Shown: positions 10,092 to 21,240, counted from the stretch's first letter. The stretch: 64,000 bases of DNA from Odiellus spinosus (GCA_963920705.1 OY987226.1:29658694-29722693); one strand, 5' to 3'. Notes: generated from the letters alone by a model not told the origin. A program made the numbers and translations.

Positions 10092-11126
10092 TTATAAATT
10101 TTGATATACAGAATCATTTGAAAACACTTTTCCACTCGGATTATAAAACCATGCTTTTTTTAAGGCGTCCACTTGCGGGCGTAAAAACTGTCCGTCTTGT
10201 TGAGACGCGTAGTTACAACAATGGGTATCTCCTAGCCAGATGATTATTTGTAATATCTCCATTAATTTTACGATGTTCATTAAATACCCGTTGCATCCTC
10301 TGGATTTGATTAAAGTCTTCTTTTTAATTATTAACGTCGACCGTTATTCGTAGAGAATCTTTATCAATGCCGTGTTGATAACTCCTTCTACAGCGGTTTT
10401 AGAATGACATATATACCCGAGTATATAAGAGGCTTCGTTGAAATTTTGGCATTTATGAATTTCCGATTTTGTATATTTATGAATGATCCCTAAAGAAAAT
10501 TCGGTTTGTAATATATACCGACTGCAATCTCTACTATCGATAAATTCGAACATCGTGAAACTAGGGCTAACTTGAAAACGTAATCCAATAGTTATACCAG
10601 TTTGATTTTTTATCATTTCGTTGCATACAAAAACTCGTATTATATGTTTTAAATATTCCGATTCAGTTCCGCATTATTGTTATTTACAACTTCAACTAGA
10701 GCTAAGGTTCCTAACCACGAGGCAGGTTTTACATCCGTTATGGTACGAAAAGTAGGCTGGCATATACAAATGGTAGTAATTCTGAAGAAAATCCATTTGT
10801 CCATAGTCCGCTTCAAACAGATCCACCTTTTAATCTTTTAGATAACGACAACAGTATTCTTGATTTTCTTCTTCGTCGAAGAAAATGCACGAACTTCTAT
10901 AGCGGTTTTCGTGCGAAGAATACGTATCGCAATTGATACAAAAGCGCGAGGCGGGGAGTTCTTTAAGGTAGCTCGATGGTAGTGTAAGGTCAAGAAAGAA
11001 ACCTCTCTGAATGTATATAGCGTGTTTATAGCTCAGAAAGTCCTTGTTAATGCAGTAGTGAATAGAGCTACCGCTTATAGGTAATGAAACTTCGCACACG
11101 TCCGAGCACCAGAAAGACGGAACCAC
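10092..11126 (-). pseudogene. Repeated Cys/His protein family, copy B (longest)
   Basis: This copy gives the widest view of the family. From the N-terminus: FWCSDVCEVSLPISGSS; HAIYIQRGFFLDLTL; a Cys patch ELPASRFCINCDTY, RYRSSC, FFDEEENQEYCC; DYGQMDFLQNYYHLYMP; CKTC; VFVCNEMIKNQTGITIGL; EFIDSRDCSRYILQ; FSLGIIHKY; YILGYICHSKTAVEGV; INTALIKILYE; and a C-terminal patch with AWFYNPSGKVF. The multiple CxxC pairs suggest a metal-binding fold. The protein would be over 300 residues. No family is recognised. The copy is broken in a few places. Confidence 0.5.
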
Positions 11127-11265
11127 TTGACTCGCTCGAATCTCCGTCTTTCCGTCCCAAACTAATCGTCTGAACTGTTGCCTTGTAAAAGCTGAAAAAA
11201 ATTATGTCAGACAACGCCTATAAAACAAAAATACAGTGACCCCGAAATAACAACGTGCGGTTTAC
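10558..11265. repeat. 710-bp direct duplication, first copy
   Basis: Nearly identical to 13,563-14,282 in the same orientation (roughly 95% by eye), with one indel of about 30 bp and one of 8 bp between the copies. It covers the N-terminal two thirds of the repeated Cys-family gene and its upstream region. The copies diverge abruptly at both ends. Confidence 0.85.
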
Positions 11266-11324
11266 TACTACCCCGGAAAAGAAAACAGTCTGTACCCTGA
11301 GGGTTTTTTCTAATCGGTGATTTT

Positions 11325-12125
11325 AAAGTATATAAGGCTGTTGGGAATATTTATATTTGGATTAAAGCCGCCGTCGAACAAGTACGTTTTTTTTTCACGC
11401 TCGCCGCTGATCATTTTACGATTTGGAGGTTTATTTCAACTGTTGACTTTATATACCAGGTAAGAAGTTTAAATTATAAATTTTTACACCAACCCGATGT
11501 TTGGATTAATATTTAAATAATATAATTTAAAGACATGGATCAGGGTGTCGAAGAAAAGGATGTGGATCAGGGGGAAACTGATGAAGAGCTGGAGTTTTAA
11601 ACTGAGTCTTGGCTAGGGTCTGACTCTAACGAAGACGTGCTCGAGATCGGTTGAGCCATACTATTATTATCATAATTAGTTAACTACTGAATTTATGCTA
11701 GAAATTGAAAATGTTCTAGGAATTTCGAATCTCCAGCCTCCCCTGATCCAGAATACTACAACAATTTCATTGCGGGGCAGGAGAAGTTCAATGTTCTAGA
11801 AAGAAATAAGGAATAAGGAAGAAGAAGAAGAAGAAAAAAAGGTATAGAAAAATCTTTGAGAGCCTGATAGAATGCATTGGCGAATAATATAGCAGGTAAG
11901 AAGATTAAATTTTATTCTTTATTTATAACAGCCCCTGTAAAAGTGTTTCAACCCTTTTACTTCAAAGCTCGCTGGCTAGTATATAGATAGGGGTAAATTT
12001 CTTAATGTATTTTTAGTGCCTCTGCAACATTCCGAGACTACTAAAGAGGTTGAAGAGAGCTTTAATGTTTTAGGGGATGCCTCGTTACCCTATGCTAATT
12101 CAGAGAATGAAGCTAGGGTTTAAGG
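11325..12125 (+). pseudogene. Short-intron gene remnant with TATA box, unrecognised
   Basis: A TATA motif (GTATATAAGG, 11,328-11,337) is followed by a non-coding first exon ending CCAG|GTAAGAAG at 11,459. A second exon starts with ATG at 11,535 (MDQGVEEKDVDQGETDEELE). Further coding-like patches follow: ASPDPEYYNNFIAGQEKFNV near 11,730-11,810, a donor AGCAG|GTAAGAAG near 11,894, and an acidic patch (TTKEVEESFNVLGDASL) near 12,030-12,110. The acidic N-terminus and small introns look like the 5' part of a transposon gene, but no superfamily can be named. The frames do not stay open, so it is inactive. Confidence 0.35.
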
Positions 12126-12229
12126 AAAAAAACAATTTATACGTTTTTTTAAAATCTTCTTTCATTTAAAAACATTAATATTAGTTTTATTTTTTTTTGC
12201 GATTTCGCCCACGCACAGTTTTTAATAGT

Positions 12230-12925
12230 TTTGAAAAGTTTGAAAGTTAAAGGAAGATTATTAGGTGAAAATTTCGTACCCATTTTAATTTTTTATCTGA
12301 TTCCTTGCAATTAAATATATCCTGCTGAATTTTTTCACATTTTTTAAAAAATTATTTCGATGAGAATTATTTAAAACTTAATTAGGCTTAGCTATGTGTT
12401 TGAATTTTTCACTGTTGCCAAAGGACCAATCAGAGCTAAGAGCCAATGACAGGAGACTATCAAAGTTAGATCGTAGAACTCCTAGCGACATCTAGGTGAT
12501 AATATAAAGATCTTGGTTTAAATTGAAGATTTGAAATAGAATAGTTTACTAATTTTCTCCAAAAGAAGCAGCAGCTACGTTTTAAAAACTATAAGCTTCG
12601 CTAGTAACGAGCTTTGGATGATAATGATGCCTACAATCTTTTATAAACCTAATTTTCATAAAAATCAAATCCAAAATTTAAACTACGTTATCACCTAGAT
12701 GTCGCTAGGGTTTCTATTTTTGATCTTAGTAAGTCGGGGATGAGTCCTTGGTTCTGATTGGCTTCTTGGCAATAGCAGAAAAATTCAAATACATGTTTAG
12801 GATATAAATCTTTAAAAAATATTTTCTAATAGTAATTTTACTTCAAAAATTATGAAAAAATTCAGGGGAGCATATTTTTACATATGGAATCCGAAAAAAA
12901 TACTTCATTTCAGCTAATTGTATCC
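12230..12925. mobile_element. Foldback MITE
   Basis: Two arms of about 310 bp are imperfect reverse complements around a centre near 12,590. Matching landmarks are CTGAATTTTTTCA (left) with its complement near 12,855; GTGTTTGAATTTTT with AAAAATTCAAATAC near 12,780; CCAATCAGAGC with TCTGATTGG; and CTAGCGACATCTAGGTGATAA with TTATCACCTAGATGTCGCTAG. No coding capacity is seen. It is non-autonomous and the superfamily is undetermined. Confidence 0.75.
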
Positions 12926-12927
12926 CT

Positions 12928-13403
12928 TTAAATTTTTTCCGCACAATTGTTAGCGACGGACTGGGTATGGAATTTAAAAAGTTGGTAATTTTCCAACACC
13001 CAGACCGCATACACCTGCGCGCACTTAATCTTTACACCATCGTGCAAACTACACGGGCTTGATACCCATGGGACGGCGGGGCATCCGTATTTATCAAGGT
13101 CTTGGACCTGCGCTCCGATCAGCTCCGCCACTAGTAAAGTCTTCTCGTGCCCCTTGCAGAGAATTTTTTATAGCCATTTAAGGCTTTGCAATGGGGCACG
13201 AGACTGGTGTATGGTAAAGCCCCCGCCGCCCAGTTGAGCCCGGTGAGGTTGGTGATTGCGATGGAGTTCGATTTCCGGACTGGGGTGGATACTTCACTCA
13301 AGGCGTAAGGTGACATGTATGACGAGTGGTCGAGTACCTTAGTGATGTAACCATCCCCACATCCGCACTTCACAAAGCTAACAGCCGCAAGCTCTTTAGC
13401 CAC
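12928..13403 (-). pseudogene. Unrecognised protein remnant
   Basis: Two minus-strand frames of good coding character lie side by side: 13,403-13,131 (KELAAVSFVKCGCGDGYI, VRKSNSIAITNLTGLNWAAG, PYTSLVPHCKAL) and 13,131-12,928 (AELIGAQVQDLDKYGCPAVP, HDGVKIKCAQVYAVWVLENY). They are probably parts of one broken gene. Regularly spaced Cys residues suggest a folded extracellular or structural protein. No family is recognised. It lies between copies B and C of the repeated Cys family. Confidence 0.4.
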
Positions 13404-13559
13404 GAAATCGGCGTGTTTTTTTCTCCTTACGGGGGCTGAATACGGGGCGCCCCCGCAAGTAAATTACTTCTACAACAACAATATCCTCCGGTAGATCTAT
13501 AATATAAATCCCTTTTTTAGAACAACGAATGAGGAACCCAACTGCCCGTTTTGTGGGAA

Positions 13560-14165
13560 TCAAAAACTAGGGCTAACTTGAATACGTAATCCAATAGTTA
13601 TACCAGTTTGTTTTTTTATCATTTCGTTGCATACAAAAACTTGTATTATATGTTTTAAATATTCCGATTCAGTTTCCGCATTATTGTTATTTACAACTTC
13701 AACTAGAGCTAAGGTTCCTAACCTCGGCACTTTAGAAGTTAAATTTTCCACAAGGCAGGTTTTACATCCGTTATGGTACGAAAAGTAGACCGGCATATAC
13801 AAATGGTAGTAGTTCTGAAGAAAATCCATTTGTCCATAGTCCGCTTCAAACAGATCCATCTTTTAGATAACGACAACAGTATTCTTGATTTTCCTCTTCG
13901 TCGAAGAAAATACACGAACTTCTATAGCGGTTTTCGTGCGAAGAATACGTATCGCAATTGATACAAAAGCGCGAGGCGGGGAGTTCTTTAAGGTAGCTCG
14001 ATGGTATTGTAAGGTTAAGAACGCAACCTCTCTGAATGTATATAGCGTGTTTATAGCTCAGACAGTCCTTGTTAATTTAGTAATGAATAGATCCACCGCT
14101 TATAGGTAATGAAACTTCATACACGTCCGAGCACCAGTAACACGGGACCACTTGACACGAACGAA
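13560..14165 (-). pseudogene. Repeated Cys/His protein family, copy C
   Basis: The duplicate of the N-terminal two thirds of copy B. It contains MDLFEADYGQMDFLQNYYHL, SYHNGCKTCLVENLTS, ALVEVVNNNNAETESEYLKH and MIKKQTGITIGLRIQVSP. It lacks the G-[FY]-ICHS part. A LINE insertion adjoins its upstream (higher-coordinate) side at about 14,282. Broken and incomplete. Confidence 0.5.
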
Positions 14166-14282
14166 TCTCCGTCTCCCCGTCAAGAACTAATCGTCTGAAC
14201 TGTTCCTTCGTAAAAGCTGAAAAAAATATGTTATACAACGCCTATAAAACAAAAATACCTTGAACCCCGAAATAACAGCATG
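13563..14282. repeat. 710-bp direct duplication, second copy
   Basis: Partner of 10,558-11,265. It ends where the LINE 3' tail begins, so the LINE inserted after the duplication or right at its edge. Confidence 0.85.
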
Positions 14283-15652
14283 GTGAATGAATGAATGAAT
14301 AAATAAATATTTATTTTCTCCTCTTACGAGTCCCTTTTAGATCAGGGAGGAACCTAGCGACTAGGTTCATAAGACAAGTATAGTACAAACCTTGAGTTAG
14401 AAACAGAGTGTACTTAAAATGATACATTACTAATAAAATAAAATAAAAGTAAAAGATAATAAGGGGAATGATAATAACAATAAAGTAATGTACAAGCGTC
14501 AGTGTTACGTCATGTGGCCCGATTTAGGCGGAGTTCCGCCCACTGCTTTAAAATGTTTTTTGCAAGCCCGAGCTTATTCCATTTGATAGGCTCATCATCC
14601 AATGCCAACATGCTGGCCACAGAATTTTCCGGTAGAATGGAATTATCAGGAGACTCGCCTCTTAGTGTGGAGAATCTCGAACAATTGAGGAGGATGTGGG
14701 GGATATCTTCAATGGCTTCGTCCTCGCAGAGCGGGCATTCTGGGTTATCCCCAAATATTTGGAATAACCGCCATGCCGATGGTAAAGCGCCCGTCCTGGC
14801 CAGGAAAAACAAGGAGCTGGCTCTATCGTTACTGTAGAAGGGTTCAAGGGAGGGGCGGGGCTTGTTGCGATATAGCTCCAGGCTCGGGTGTTTCTCCAGC
14901 TCGTTACGCCAGACATCTTCTGAAGCCTCGAACACAGATTGCCGTACTGCCTTCTGACAGGCCCGTAGGTTTAACACCCCCTGTCTAGAGACCCGAGCAC
15001 CGAATTTGCCGTCCAGGAATTCGGTACGTCTAACCCATTTGGTGTTCATTCCCATCGATCTGATGTATATGTACACTTTCTTTGCCATTCTATCGTCCTC
15101 CATGTAACGAAGACGCCCCAGAAACATCAGTTTACTCTTGGCCTCGCGTTCGAGAAACGTAGACCAAGCCAGTTCTCCCTTAATGGTCGCATGGGCGGTC
15201 AGAAAATTTCCGCCTACCGCTACCTGTGCTCGCTCGAGAGTTTTTTGGGTCGCATCCTTTATACAGAGCATTTCATTACCATAGGTGAGACTAGGGACAC
15301 CAACAGCTTTCCAAAGGGTTCGGGTGACTGTATACTTATCAAAAGAGTGCGCCCCTATATGTTTAACCGCCCCAGCTAGTCTTCTTGCCTTAGTACATAG
15401 ATTTGTGTATAGCCAAATACTCGAGGTCCGTAGTGAAAATCGTACCCAGGTAGGTGTAGTGATCGGCGTACTGGATTTCCTGTTTCTGAATCAGAAATAC
15501 TGGTGTGTCGGTATTTGCCGTGGTATTGAACATAAGGATGTTACATTTGTCAACTCCGAAAGCGAGTCCATTTGCATCAGCAAACCTGCCACAAATAGTC
15601 AGTAATTCTTGTAGGTTAGCGGAGCTCTCTGCTGAAGTGAATATATCATATA
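14282..15652 (-). mobile_element. 5'-truncated LINE (non-LTR retrotransposon)
   Basis: The minus strand carries the end of a reverse-transcriptase ORF. Frame 15,758-15,390 holds the post-catalytic RT region (TICGRFADANGLAFGVDKCN, IQYADHYTYLGTIFTTDLEY). Frame 15,271-14,510 (253 aa) holds the thumb/connection and a C-terminal zinc knuckle, C-x2-C-x(8)-H-x4-C (CPLCEDEAIEDIPHILLNC). A frame change separates the two. The 3' end is a short-motif tail (TTATTCATTCATTCATTCA on the minus strand) rather than poly(A), as in several LINE clades. The RT catalytic FADD block and everything 5' of it are missing. The 5' junction near 15,652 falls inside copy D of the Cys-family. Clade (I, CR1 or related) is unresolved. 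Confidence 0.8.
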
Positions 15653-15971
15653 CTGCACTCGTACTGGGATTCATCTGCCATAGCGCAGCTGATGCGCAGA
15701 GCGTCATAAATACAGCAATGTTTAAAATCCTATATGAGCTGGGTTCAAATAGAACCACTAAACAACGTCATGCCAGAAGATCAGCTGGTCTCGCATATCA
15801 AAAGAACCTCCTGAAACTAGCTGAGATTGATAGAAATATTTCAAAACTTAGACACTATCACTGGACATTCCTAGATGAGCGTTTTGAAGATTGTCGCGTT
15901 AATAAACCAACTTTAAACTGTATAAACAACTTCTTAAGGCCTTGGGAATATAACCCACAAAATAAAATATT

Positions 15972-16651
15972 GGCGAATTCCACTGGGCGTTTCGGGCGCT
16001 CCGAGAGCGCTCGCGATTAGATTTCGTGTTCCACTGGTGACCTTAGAGCGGCTCGTGGCAAGATCGCGTGTTCCACTGGCGATTTCGCTCTCGCGGAGAG
16101 CGCTCTGAGAGCAAAAATATCGCTCCGAGATATTCGACAGATCGAGCGGTTTTCGTGATTTTTTTATAGCGATTTCCACTGGGAAGCTCCGAGAGGGCTC
16201 CGATTAAAAATGGCGGAACTAGATAGGAATAGCAAAATTCGGGCTGCGTATTTATTTTTGGAATCGTCTTCGGATAGTTCCGACGAGGAAATTGTAGCTA
16301 ATCTTTTACAGCAAACATCAAGGATAGTAAAAAGGCCTAAAATAAATGGTTATATTGAGGATGTTGTTCATAGGCTTATCGTTTAAAATAATTTATTCAA
16401 GTGTTGTTATTTATTATTTCGTAAAAATGAACCATCTTCGTTAACAAAAGGTTTCTCGAACACAACATGATTCGAATCAGCCATGGCTTGCCGCGAAAAG
16501 CTTGCCTTGAGAGTCGCTCTTAAAATTGAGTCGTGTTTCACTGGGAGATTCGCTCGACCACTCTCAAGCGAATTCTCGACCGATCTGTGACGTCAAAATC
16601 AAGTTCGGAGCCCTCTCTCGGAGCGCTCGAAACGTCCCAGTGGATATCGCT
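15972..16651. mobile_element. Harbinger-like MITE with two short ORFs
   Basis: The ends are inverted repeats of about 35 bp: GCGAATTCCACTGGGCGTTT on the left, and on the right the complement of GCGATATCCACTGGGACGTT, continuing into GCGCTCCGAGAG. TAT lies directly on both sides, a possible 3-bp target duplication as in Harbinger. Inside are two convergent short frames, one at 16,210 on the plus strand and one near 16,482 on the minus strand (MADSNHVVFEKPFVNEDGSF). This looks like a deleted two-gene element retaining the starts of both genes. Confidence 0.65.
16210..16386 (+). CDS. 58-aa MITE-encoded ORF
   Basis: The frame starts MAELDRNSKIRAAYLFLESS and continues through an acidic Ser/Asp patch (SSDSSDEEIVANLLQQ) to a stop at 16,384-16,386. 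It is probably the first exon of the transposase or accessory gene of the parental Harbinger-like element. Harbinger proteins often begin this way, but the assignment rests on context. No donor site is evident before the stop. Confidence 0.4.
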   Translation: MAELDRNSKIRAAYLFLESSSDSSDEEIVANLLQQTSRIVKRPKINGYIEDVVHRLIV

Positions 16652-16699
16652 ATTTGATAAACAGTGTTTGAAATGTAGTGACACTTGGTATGTAATGTA

Positions 16700-18290
16700 T
16701 TCTGAATAAATTGAATTTAAAACAAGCTACATTCTCCTGTCAAACTTTACGGGCTGTCATCTTTGACGAAAAAAAAAATTCAACAACCCTTTAAACACTT
16801 ATATATCGCGAAAAGACCCTCGTAACTCACTTTCCTGCCTTCTGTAATGTTGCGCTCGAATAGCGGGTCCTAACTACTCTCAATACGGGATAGAGTAAGG
16901 TTAAAAATATTGGGGTTTTAGGTATACGACGCAAAAACTATCTAAAAAGCATTTAATTAGGGTTACCGGTAAATTATTTTAATTTCAAAATAGCTATAAA
17001 TTATATTTAAAATTCGTATATTTAAATATTTAAAAGGAAATCGCCACAGCGGTGTTTGCTTATTTAAGACTGTCCTTCTTGACCATTACCGTCTAAGCTA
17101 GAGCAGTCAAAACAATATTTTCCGGTATTGCAGCTAATGCAAATTTCTTTGAGAAACATATCAGTTAACGCTAATTCGGACCGGTACCTTAACGCCAATA
17201 TTATCAATCCTAACTCGTGATAAACGTCGATTAACGCCTTTAAAATTAAGGAAACCTACGAAACTAAACCATCACAATAGCTGTTTAAGTTTTTACTTTA
17301 AAAATTTCATCTAACCTAATCTCACTTAAAATATTACCAGGGGGACGGGTTAGCCCGAGAAAGGGATTAAATAGTTGGATATATGGGCAAGTTCACGCTA
17401 CAGAATGTGGGCGTTTATTTAACTCGCTGACATCAATTTCTGTTTCGCCTATCCTATTTAACATTTTAAATCTTTATATTTTGATATACACGAGTACGGT
17501 TTCTGATGAACTTTGAGTGTAATAAAGGGGTACACACGACCGTGTGCCTCCTAATATAACTAAAAAAACCTAGATATATAACCTATTATTTACCCCCTCC
17601 AGAATTAAAGAAGAGTGGGAATTTAACTAACTCCTAAATATTATCATTCTAATATATTGACTCGTACATGGGCTCAATTCTACTGCCTTAGCTAAAGCTC
17701 TGAATCGGATATCCACTATCTTCTCTAATTCCTATATATTCAGACATTTTATTTACGGATCAATTGTTTGTAAAAAACCACACCGATAATATTATCCTTG
17801 TGTTTTTTTTTATTTACAAACAATTTATCCGTAAATAAAATAAGTGATAACATGATCTAAGATAAGGCTATTTTTGGATAAAAACGGATACGGTTTGTAT
17901 TCGAATAGGTTAACTCGAATGAAAAATAGTTAATATACATCAGAATTTAGTAGATTTTATCCAATTAATAAAAATTATACGAAATCCGAGCTATAATCTA
18001 AGCCTAAGACAAGTAGAATATCTCAAATTCACGAGCAAATAAATATAGATTGGACTACCTTGGCATATTCTTTCAAGTTTGACTGAGTTTGTGATTGAAG
18101 TTCGAATTGACGAGAGATACCCATCTTTCGTCAACTCGCCCCTTTTATAGCATTTTTCTAAACCCCCAACATAGGGTTCGAGGCTTCCAGCTCACAAAAC
18201 AAGTAGACGCCTATAGTCGCTCGTGATTGGGTAAATAGTCAGCCGCTAAAAAAGCATGATGGTCAAGCCCATAGGAAAGCCACACCACGT
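16700..18290. other. No gene seen; small near-perfect hairpin
   Basis: AT-rich DNA without a convincing coding frame. Positions 17,746-17,774 and 17,813-17,841 form a 29-bp inverted repeat with one mismatch (TATTTACGGATCAATTGTTT and its complement). This could be a tiny MITE or a foldback scar. Confidence 0.55.
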
Positions 18291-18309
18291 ATAGTATGAT
18301 GCAAACGGA

Positions 18310-18590
18310 ATTTTTCCTTTCCTTTTTCAAATGAAAGCTTTTAATTTTTCAAATGAAAGCTTTTAATTTTTCAAATGAAAGCTTTTAATTTTTCAAATGA
18401 AAGCTTTTAATTTTTCAAATGAAAGCTTTTAATTTTTTAAATGAAAGCCTTTCATTTTTCAAATGAAAGCTTTTCATTTTTCAAATGAAAAAGTTTCATT
18501 TGAAAAATGAAACTTTTATTTTTTAAATGAAACTTTTTTATTAAAAAAATGAAAAAGTTTTATTTGAAAAATGAAAAAGTTTTAGAATAC
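18310..18590. repeat. 22-bp tandem repeat passing into its own reverse complement
   Basis: TTTTTCAAATGAAAGCTTTTAA repeats about six times from 18,325. It then degrades into alternating CTTTCATTTTTC and, from about 18,485, into the opposite orientation (CATTTGAAAAATGAAAC). The array can therefore fold into long hairpins. Confidence 0.85.
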
Positions 18591-18884
18591 GCACGTATAA
18601 TTTTTCTAGCTGAATTTTTACGGGACCCGTACGGCCTACAATTATTTTGTCGCGACAACGTCATTTTAGCGGGAGCTTTAAAAGTCTGAAAATATTTTAC
18701 TAAGCCTATTTTGAAAACAAAAATGGCCATAGAGACTATCGATTAAGTATTTTCTCTGGCAAGTGTGGGTGCTAATTTAGAACGTATATTAACTCTGGGA
18801 TTAATATTATTAGACAGTGGAGTCGCTACCGGTAGGCTGTAAGTGGGACCTAAAATTTCTCCCAAATGGGGCCTCCAAATATTC

Positions 18885-19490
18885 AAAGAACCACAGCAAC
18901 TCCCCATAAGAATCTGGGTACATGTAATGTTAAAAATCTTCGTCTCTTTTATGATAAAAACGGATTATATTAGGGTAGTTTTTTATACACCAAAGACTAT
19001 TCAAGAGAGCTATATAGTCTTTGCATGGCCCCTGTAAAGCTAGCAAAAGCGTACTGCATGAATGCGTGAAAAGTGGAACACTTCTACAGGCGTTTTTGAA
19101 CTATTTCGAGGCATTTTAGACCAAAATTTTATTAATTTAATTTTGCCTCCAGCACTATACCCTTGGCAGTTACAAAATAATTATTTTCTAATATCTTCCT
19201 AACATAATTATGAATTTAAAATCATAATCGTTCACTATTTTCGTGTGGGGGAAGGTTTTCATATCCAGCACGAAAGCCATAGATTCTTCCTATTCTTCAC
19301 ATTATGGAAGACACCTTCCATTCGTTGTTATTGCCAAAATTTACAGTTGTGGGCGCGAATTTTACGTTTAAATTATCTCCCAACTACCCTCATTTAATAA
19401 TATAATACGTATTTATCATAAAAGAGACGAAGATTTTTAACATTACATGTACCCAGACTCTTCTGGGGAGTTGCTGTTGTTCTTTGGGCC
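18885..19490. mobile_element. Foldback MITE
   Basis: An inverted repeat of about 85 bp: 18,890-18,975 (CCACAGCAACTCCCC, GTACATGTAATGTTAAAAAT) is complemented at 19,405-19,490 (ATTTTTAACATTACATGTAC, GGGGAGTTGCTG). The 430-bp middle has no gene. The superfamily is unknown. Confidence 0.7.
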
Positions 19491-19499
19491 GCAATTTGT

Positions 19500-20030
19500 C
19501 AAAATATAGGAAATGGACACTTGAACTTATCGACACTTTCAACTTATGAAAATAAAATTTCTTTTCTACTTTCAAAAGAATGAAAGAAATCGGTTTGACG
19601 GTCTCGAGTTTTATAGGAGTAAAAAAAAAAAGAGTTTCTTATTCGGGTTTTCATAAGTCAAATAGTGGAATATGTCACTAAGCCTCTTTCGCCGTAGCTT
19701 AGGCTGCTCTACTGCTTAGACCGCTAGGCGTAATATAATGAATACCTTCATTTATAACTATATCTCACCCAAAATGTTCCGCTTTCGATATTAGAATAGC
19801 TTATGTAATAATAATAATAATAATAAAATTGGTTTTTATTTCGTGCAATTAAACGGTACAGAGTAGAGTAGGACCTTCAAGTAATTGCACGCGGGGTGAT
19901 TAGTAGATGGTACATCGTTGGTAGGGGCTTAAATTAAAGGGGAGGTATCGTATATTTATTTTCGATATTTTAGAATGTAGGTTAAGACAAGTTTTTTATT
20001 TGTGTCCATGTAAAAATTCAAAATTACATA
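19500..20030. other. No gene seen; TAA microsatellite
   Basis: AT-rich sequence with a (TAA)n run near 19,806-19,826. It ends at the TA target site of the mariner-like element. Confidence 0.5.
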
Positions 20031-20349
20031 TACAGGGTGGAAACCTTCGCCGGCGTCCAGTCGAGATACTTCCCCTTACGCATTGTTGTTATTCAGTGAA
20101 ATGTTAAGGGTTTTACAGGCGCTATTGAGATCAGTTCACTTCAGTTCCACTTAATAATCAAAGGTTTCAGTTTTAATGTAGAGAAATGAAATGCATAAGT
20201 GAAATCAATGACGGATTTAATTTAATTTAATTAGGAAAGATTAGGAAAGAAAAGATGTCACTTGCGGAAACCAAACAGCCCAAATTGAAGTTAATCAAAC
20301 ATTTGCAAATTTAAACATTAAACTCTTCAAATTTAATAACAAAGCATTA

Positions 20350-20796
20350 CATTAAATGTTCAAAATGTCTTCCGTCGACATTGACACATTGCCGACAACG
20401 TAATTGCCAGTTTTCTCTTTCGCGAGTTAACATCTCGGGAGAAACGAGAGCAGCCGCTTGCTGAATTTGGTCTCGAAGGCTATCAAGTGTTGGTGGCTCA
20501 GTGGCGTACACAAGGCTTTGTACATACCCCCAAAAGAAAAAAATCCACCGGCGTTAAATCTGGCGAACGAGGTGGCCAAGCGACTGGACCACCACGACCT
20601 ATCCATTGGGGACCGAATTCCGCGTCTAGCCAATCCCGAGAAACACGTGCAAAATGCGGTGGTGCACCATCGTGCTGGTACCTGACTCGTCTTCGTTCTG
20701 CTAAGGGAAGATCGTCGGACACTACGGTGTTTAAGAGATCAACGTAACGATCTCAAGGTAATCCTCAAAACTGTACAAATCAATTTCAGCCATGTT
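20350..20796 (-). pseudogene. Deleted mirror copy of the mariner transposase
   Basis: The minus strand begins with the same MAEIDLYSFEDYLE start and jumps, through the deletion, to the second half of the transposase: DDLPLAERRRVRYQHDGAPP and WPPRSPDLTPVDFFLLGV, ending near 20,350. It lacks the first catalytic Asp. At the codon where the right-hand copy has TGA, this copy has TTA (Leu), so here it keeps the older state. Confidence 0.75.
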
Positions 20797-21240
20797 TTAC
20801 CAGATGTAAGCTAGAAAACGGACTGCTTTCTTCAATTAGAAACATGTAGCCTTTGTTTCGCATTTACTGTCTTGGTTTTTTATTGTTTCAAAAAATAAGA
20901 ATTTTGTTGTGCATGACGTAGACTGCGAAACAAATGCTACATGTTTCTAATTTAAGAAAGCAGTCCGTTTTTGTTATGACCTAGACTGTTTTGTCGAATC
21001 ACCGTGCCTCTTTCAAGAAATCGGGTTTTTACAAAACAGTCTAGGTCATAATCAAACAACAAAAAACGGACTGCTTTCTTCAATGAGAAACATTTAACCA
21101 TTGTTTCGCAGTCTACGTCATGCACAACAAAATTCTTATTTTTTGAAACAATAAAAAACCAAGACAGTAAATGCGAAACAAAGGCTACATGTTTCTAATT
21201 GAAGAAAGCAGTCCGTTTTCTAGCTTACATCTGGTAAAAC

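Larger units (their letters stand above)
15652..16700 (+). pseudogene. Repeated Cys/His protein family, copy D, with a MITE inside
   Basis: It resumes exactly at the LINE junction with TALVLGFICHSAADAQSV, INTAMFKILYELGSNRT, then ARRSAGLAYQKNLLKLAEID, RNISKLRHYHWTFLDERFED and FLRPWEYNPQNKI. This gives the best preserved C-terminal third of the family. A 680-bp Harbinger-like MITE then interrupts it, and matching sequence appears to resume at about 16,650. The N-terminal part is absent on this strand. Broken. Confidence 0.5.

Noticed and set aside
13510-13560. Plus-strand CPFCGN motif like a LINE zinc knuckle
   Set aside because: Too short, with no RT sequence before it and no frame after it.
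14502-15605. Plus-strand frames overlapping the LINE
   Set aside because: They are antisense to the RT and zinc-knuckle frames, which carry the real motifs.
20427-20747. Plus-strand frames of 75-86 codons
   Set aside because: They are antisense shadows of the deleted mirror copy of the mariner transposase.
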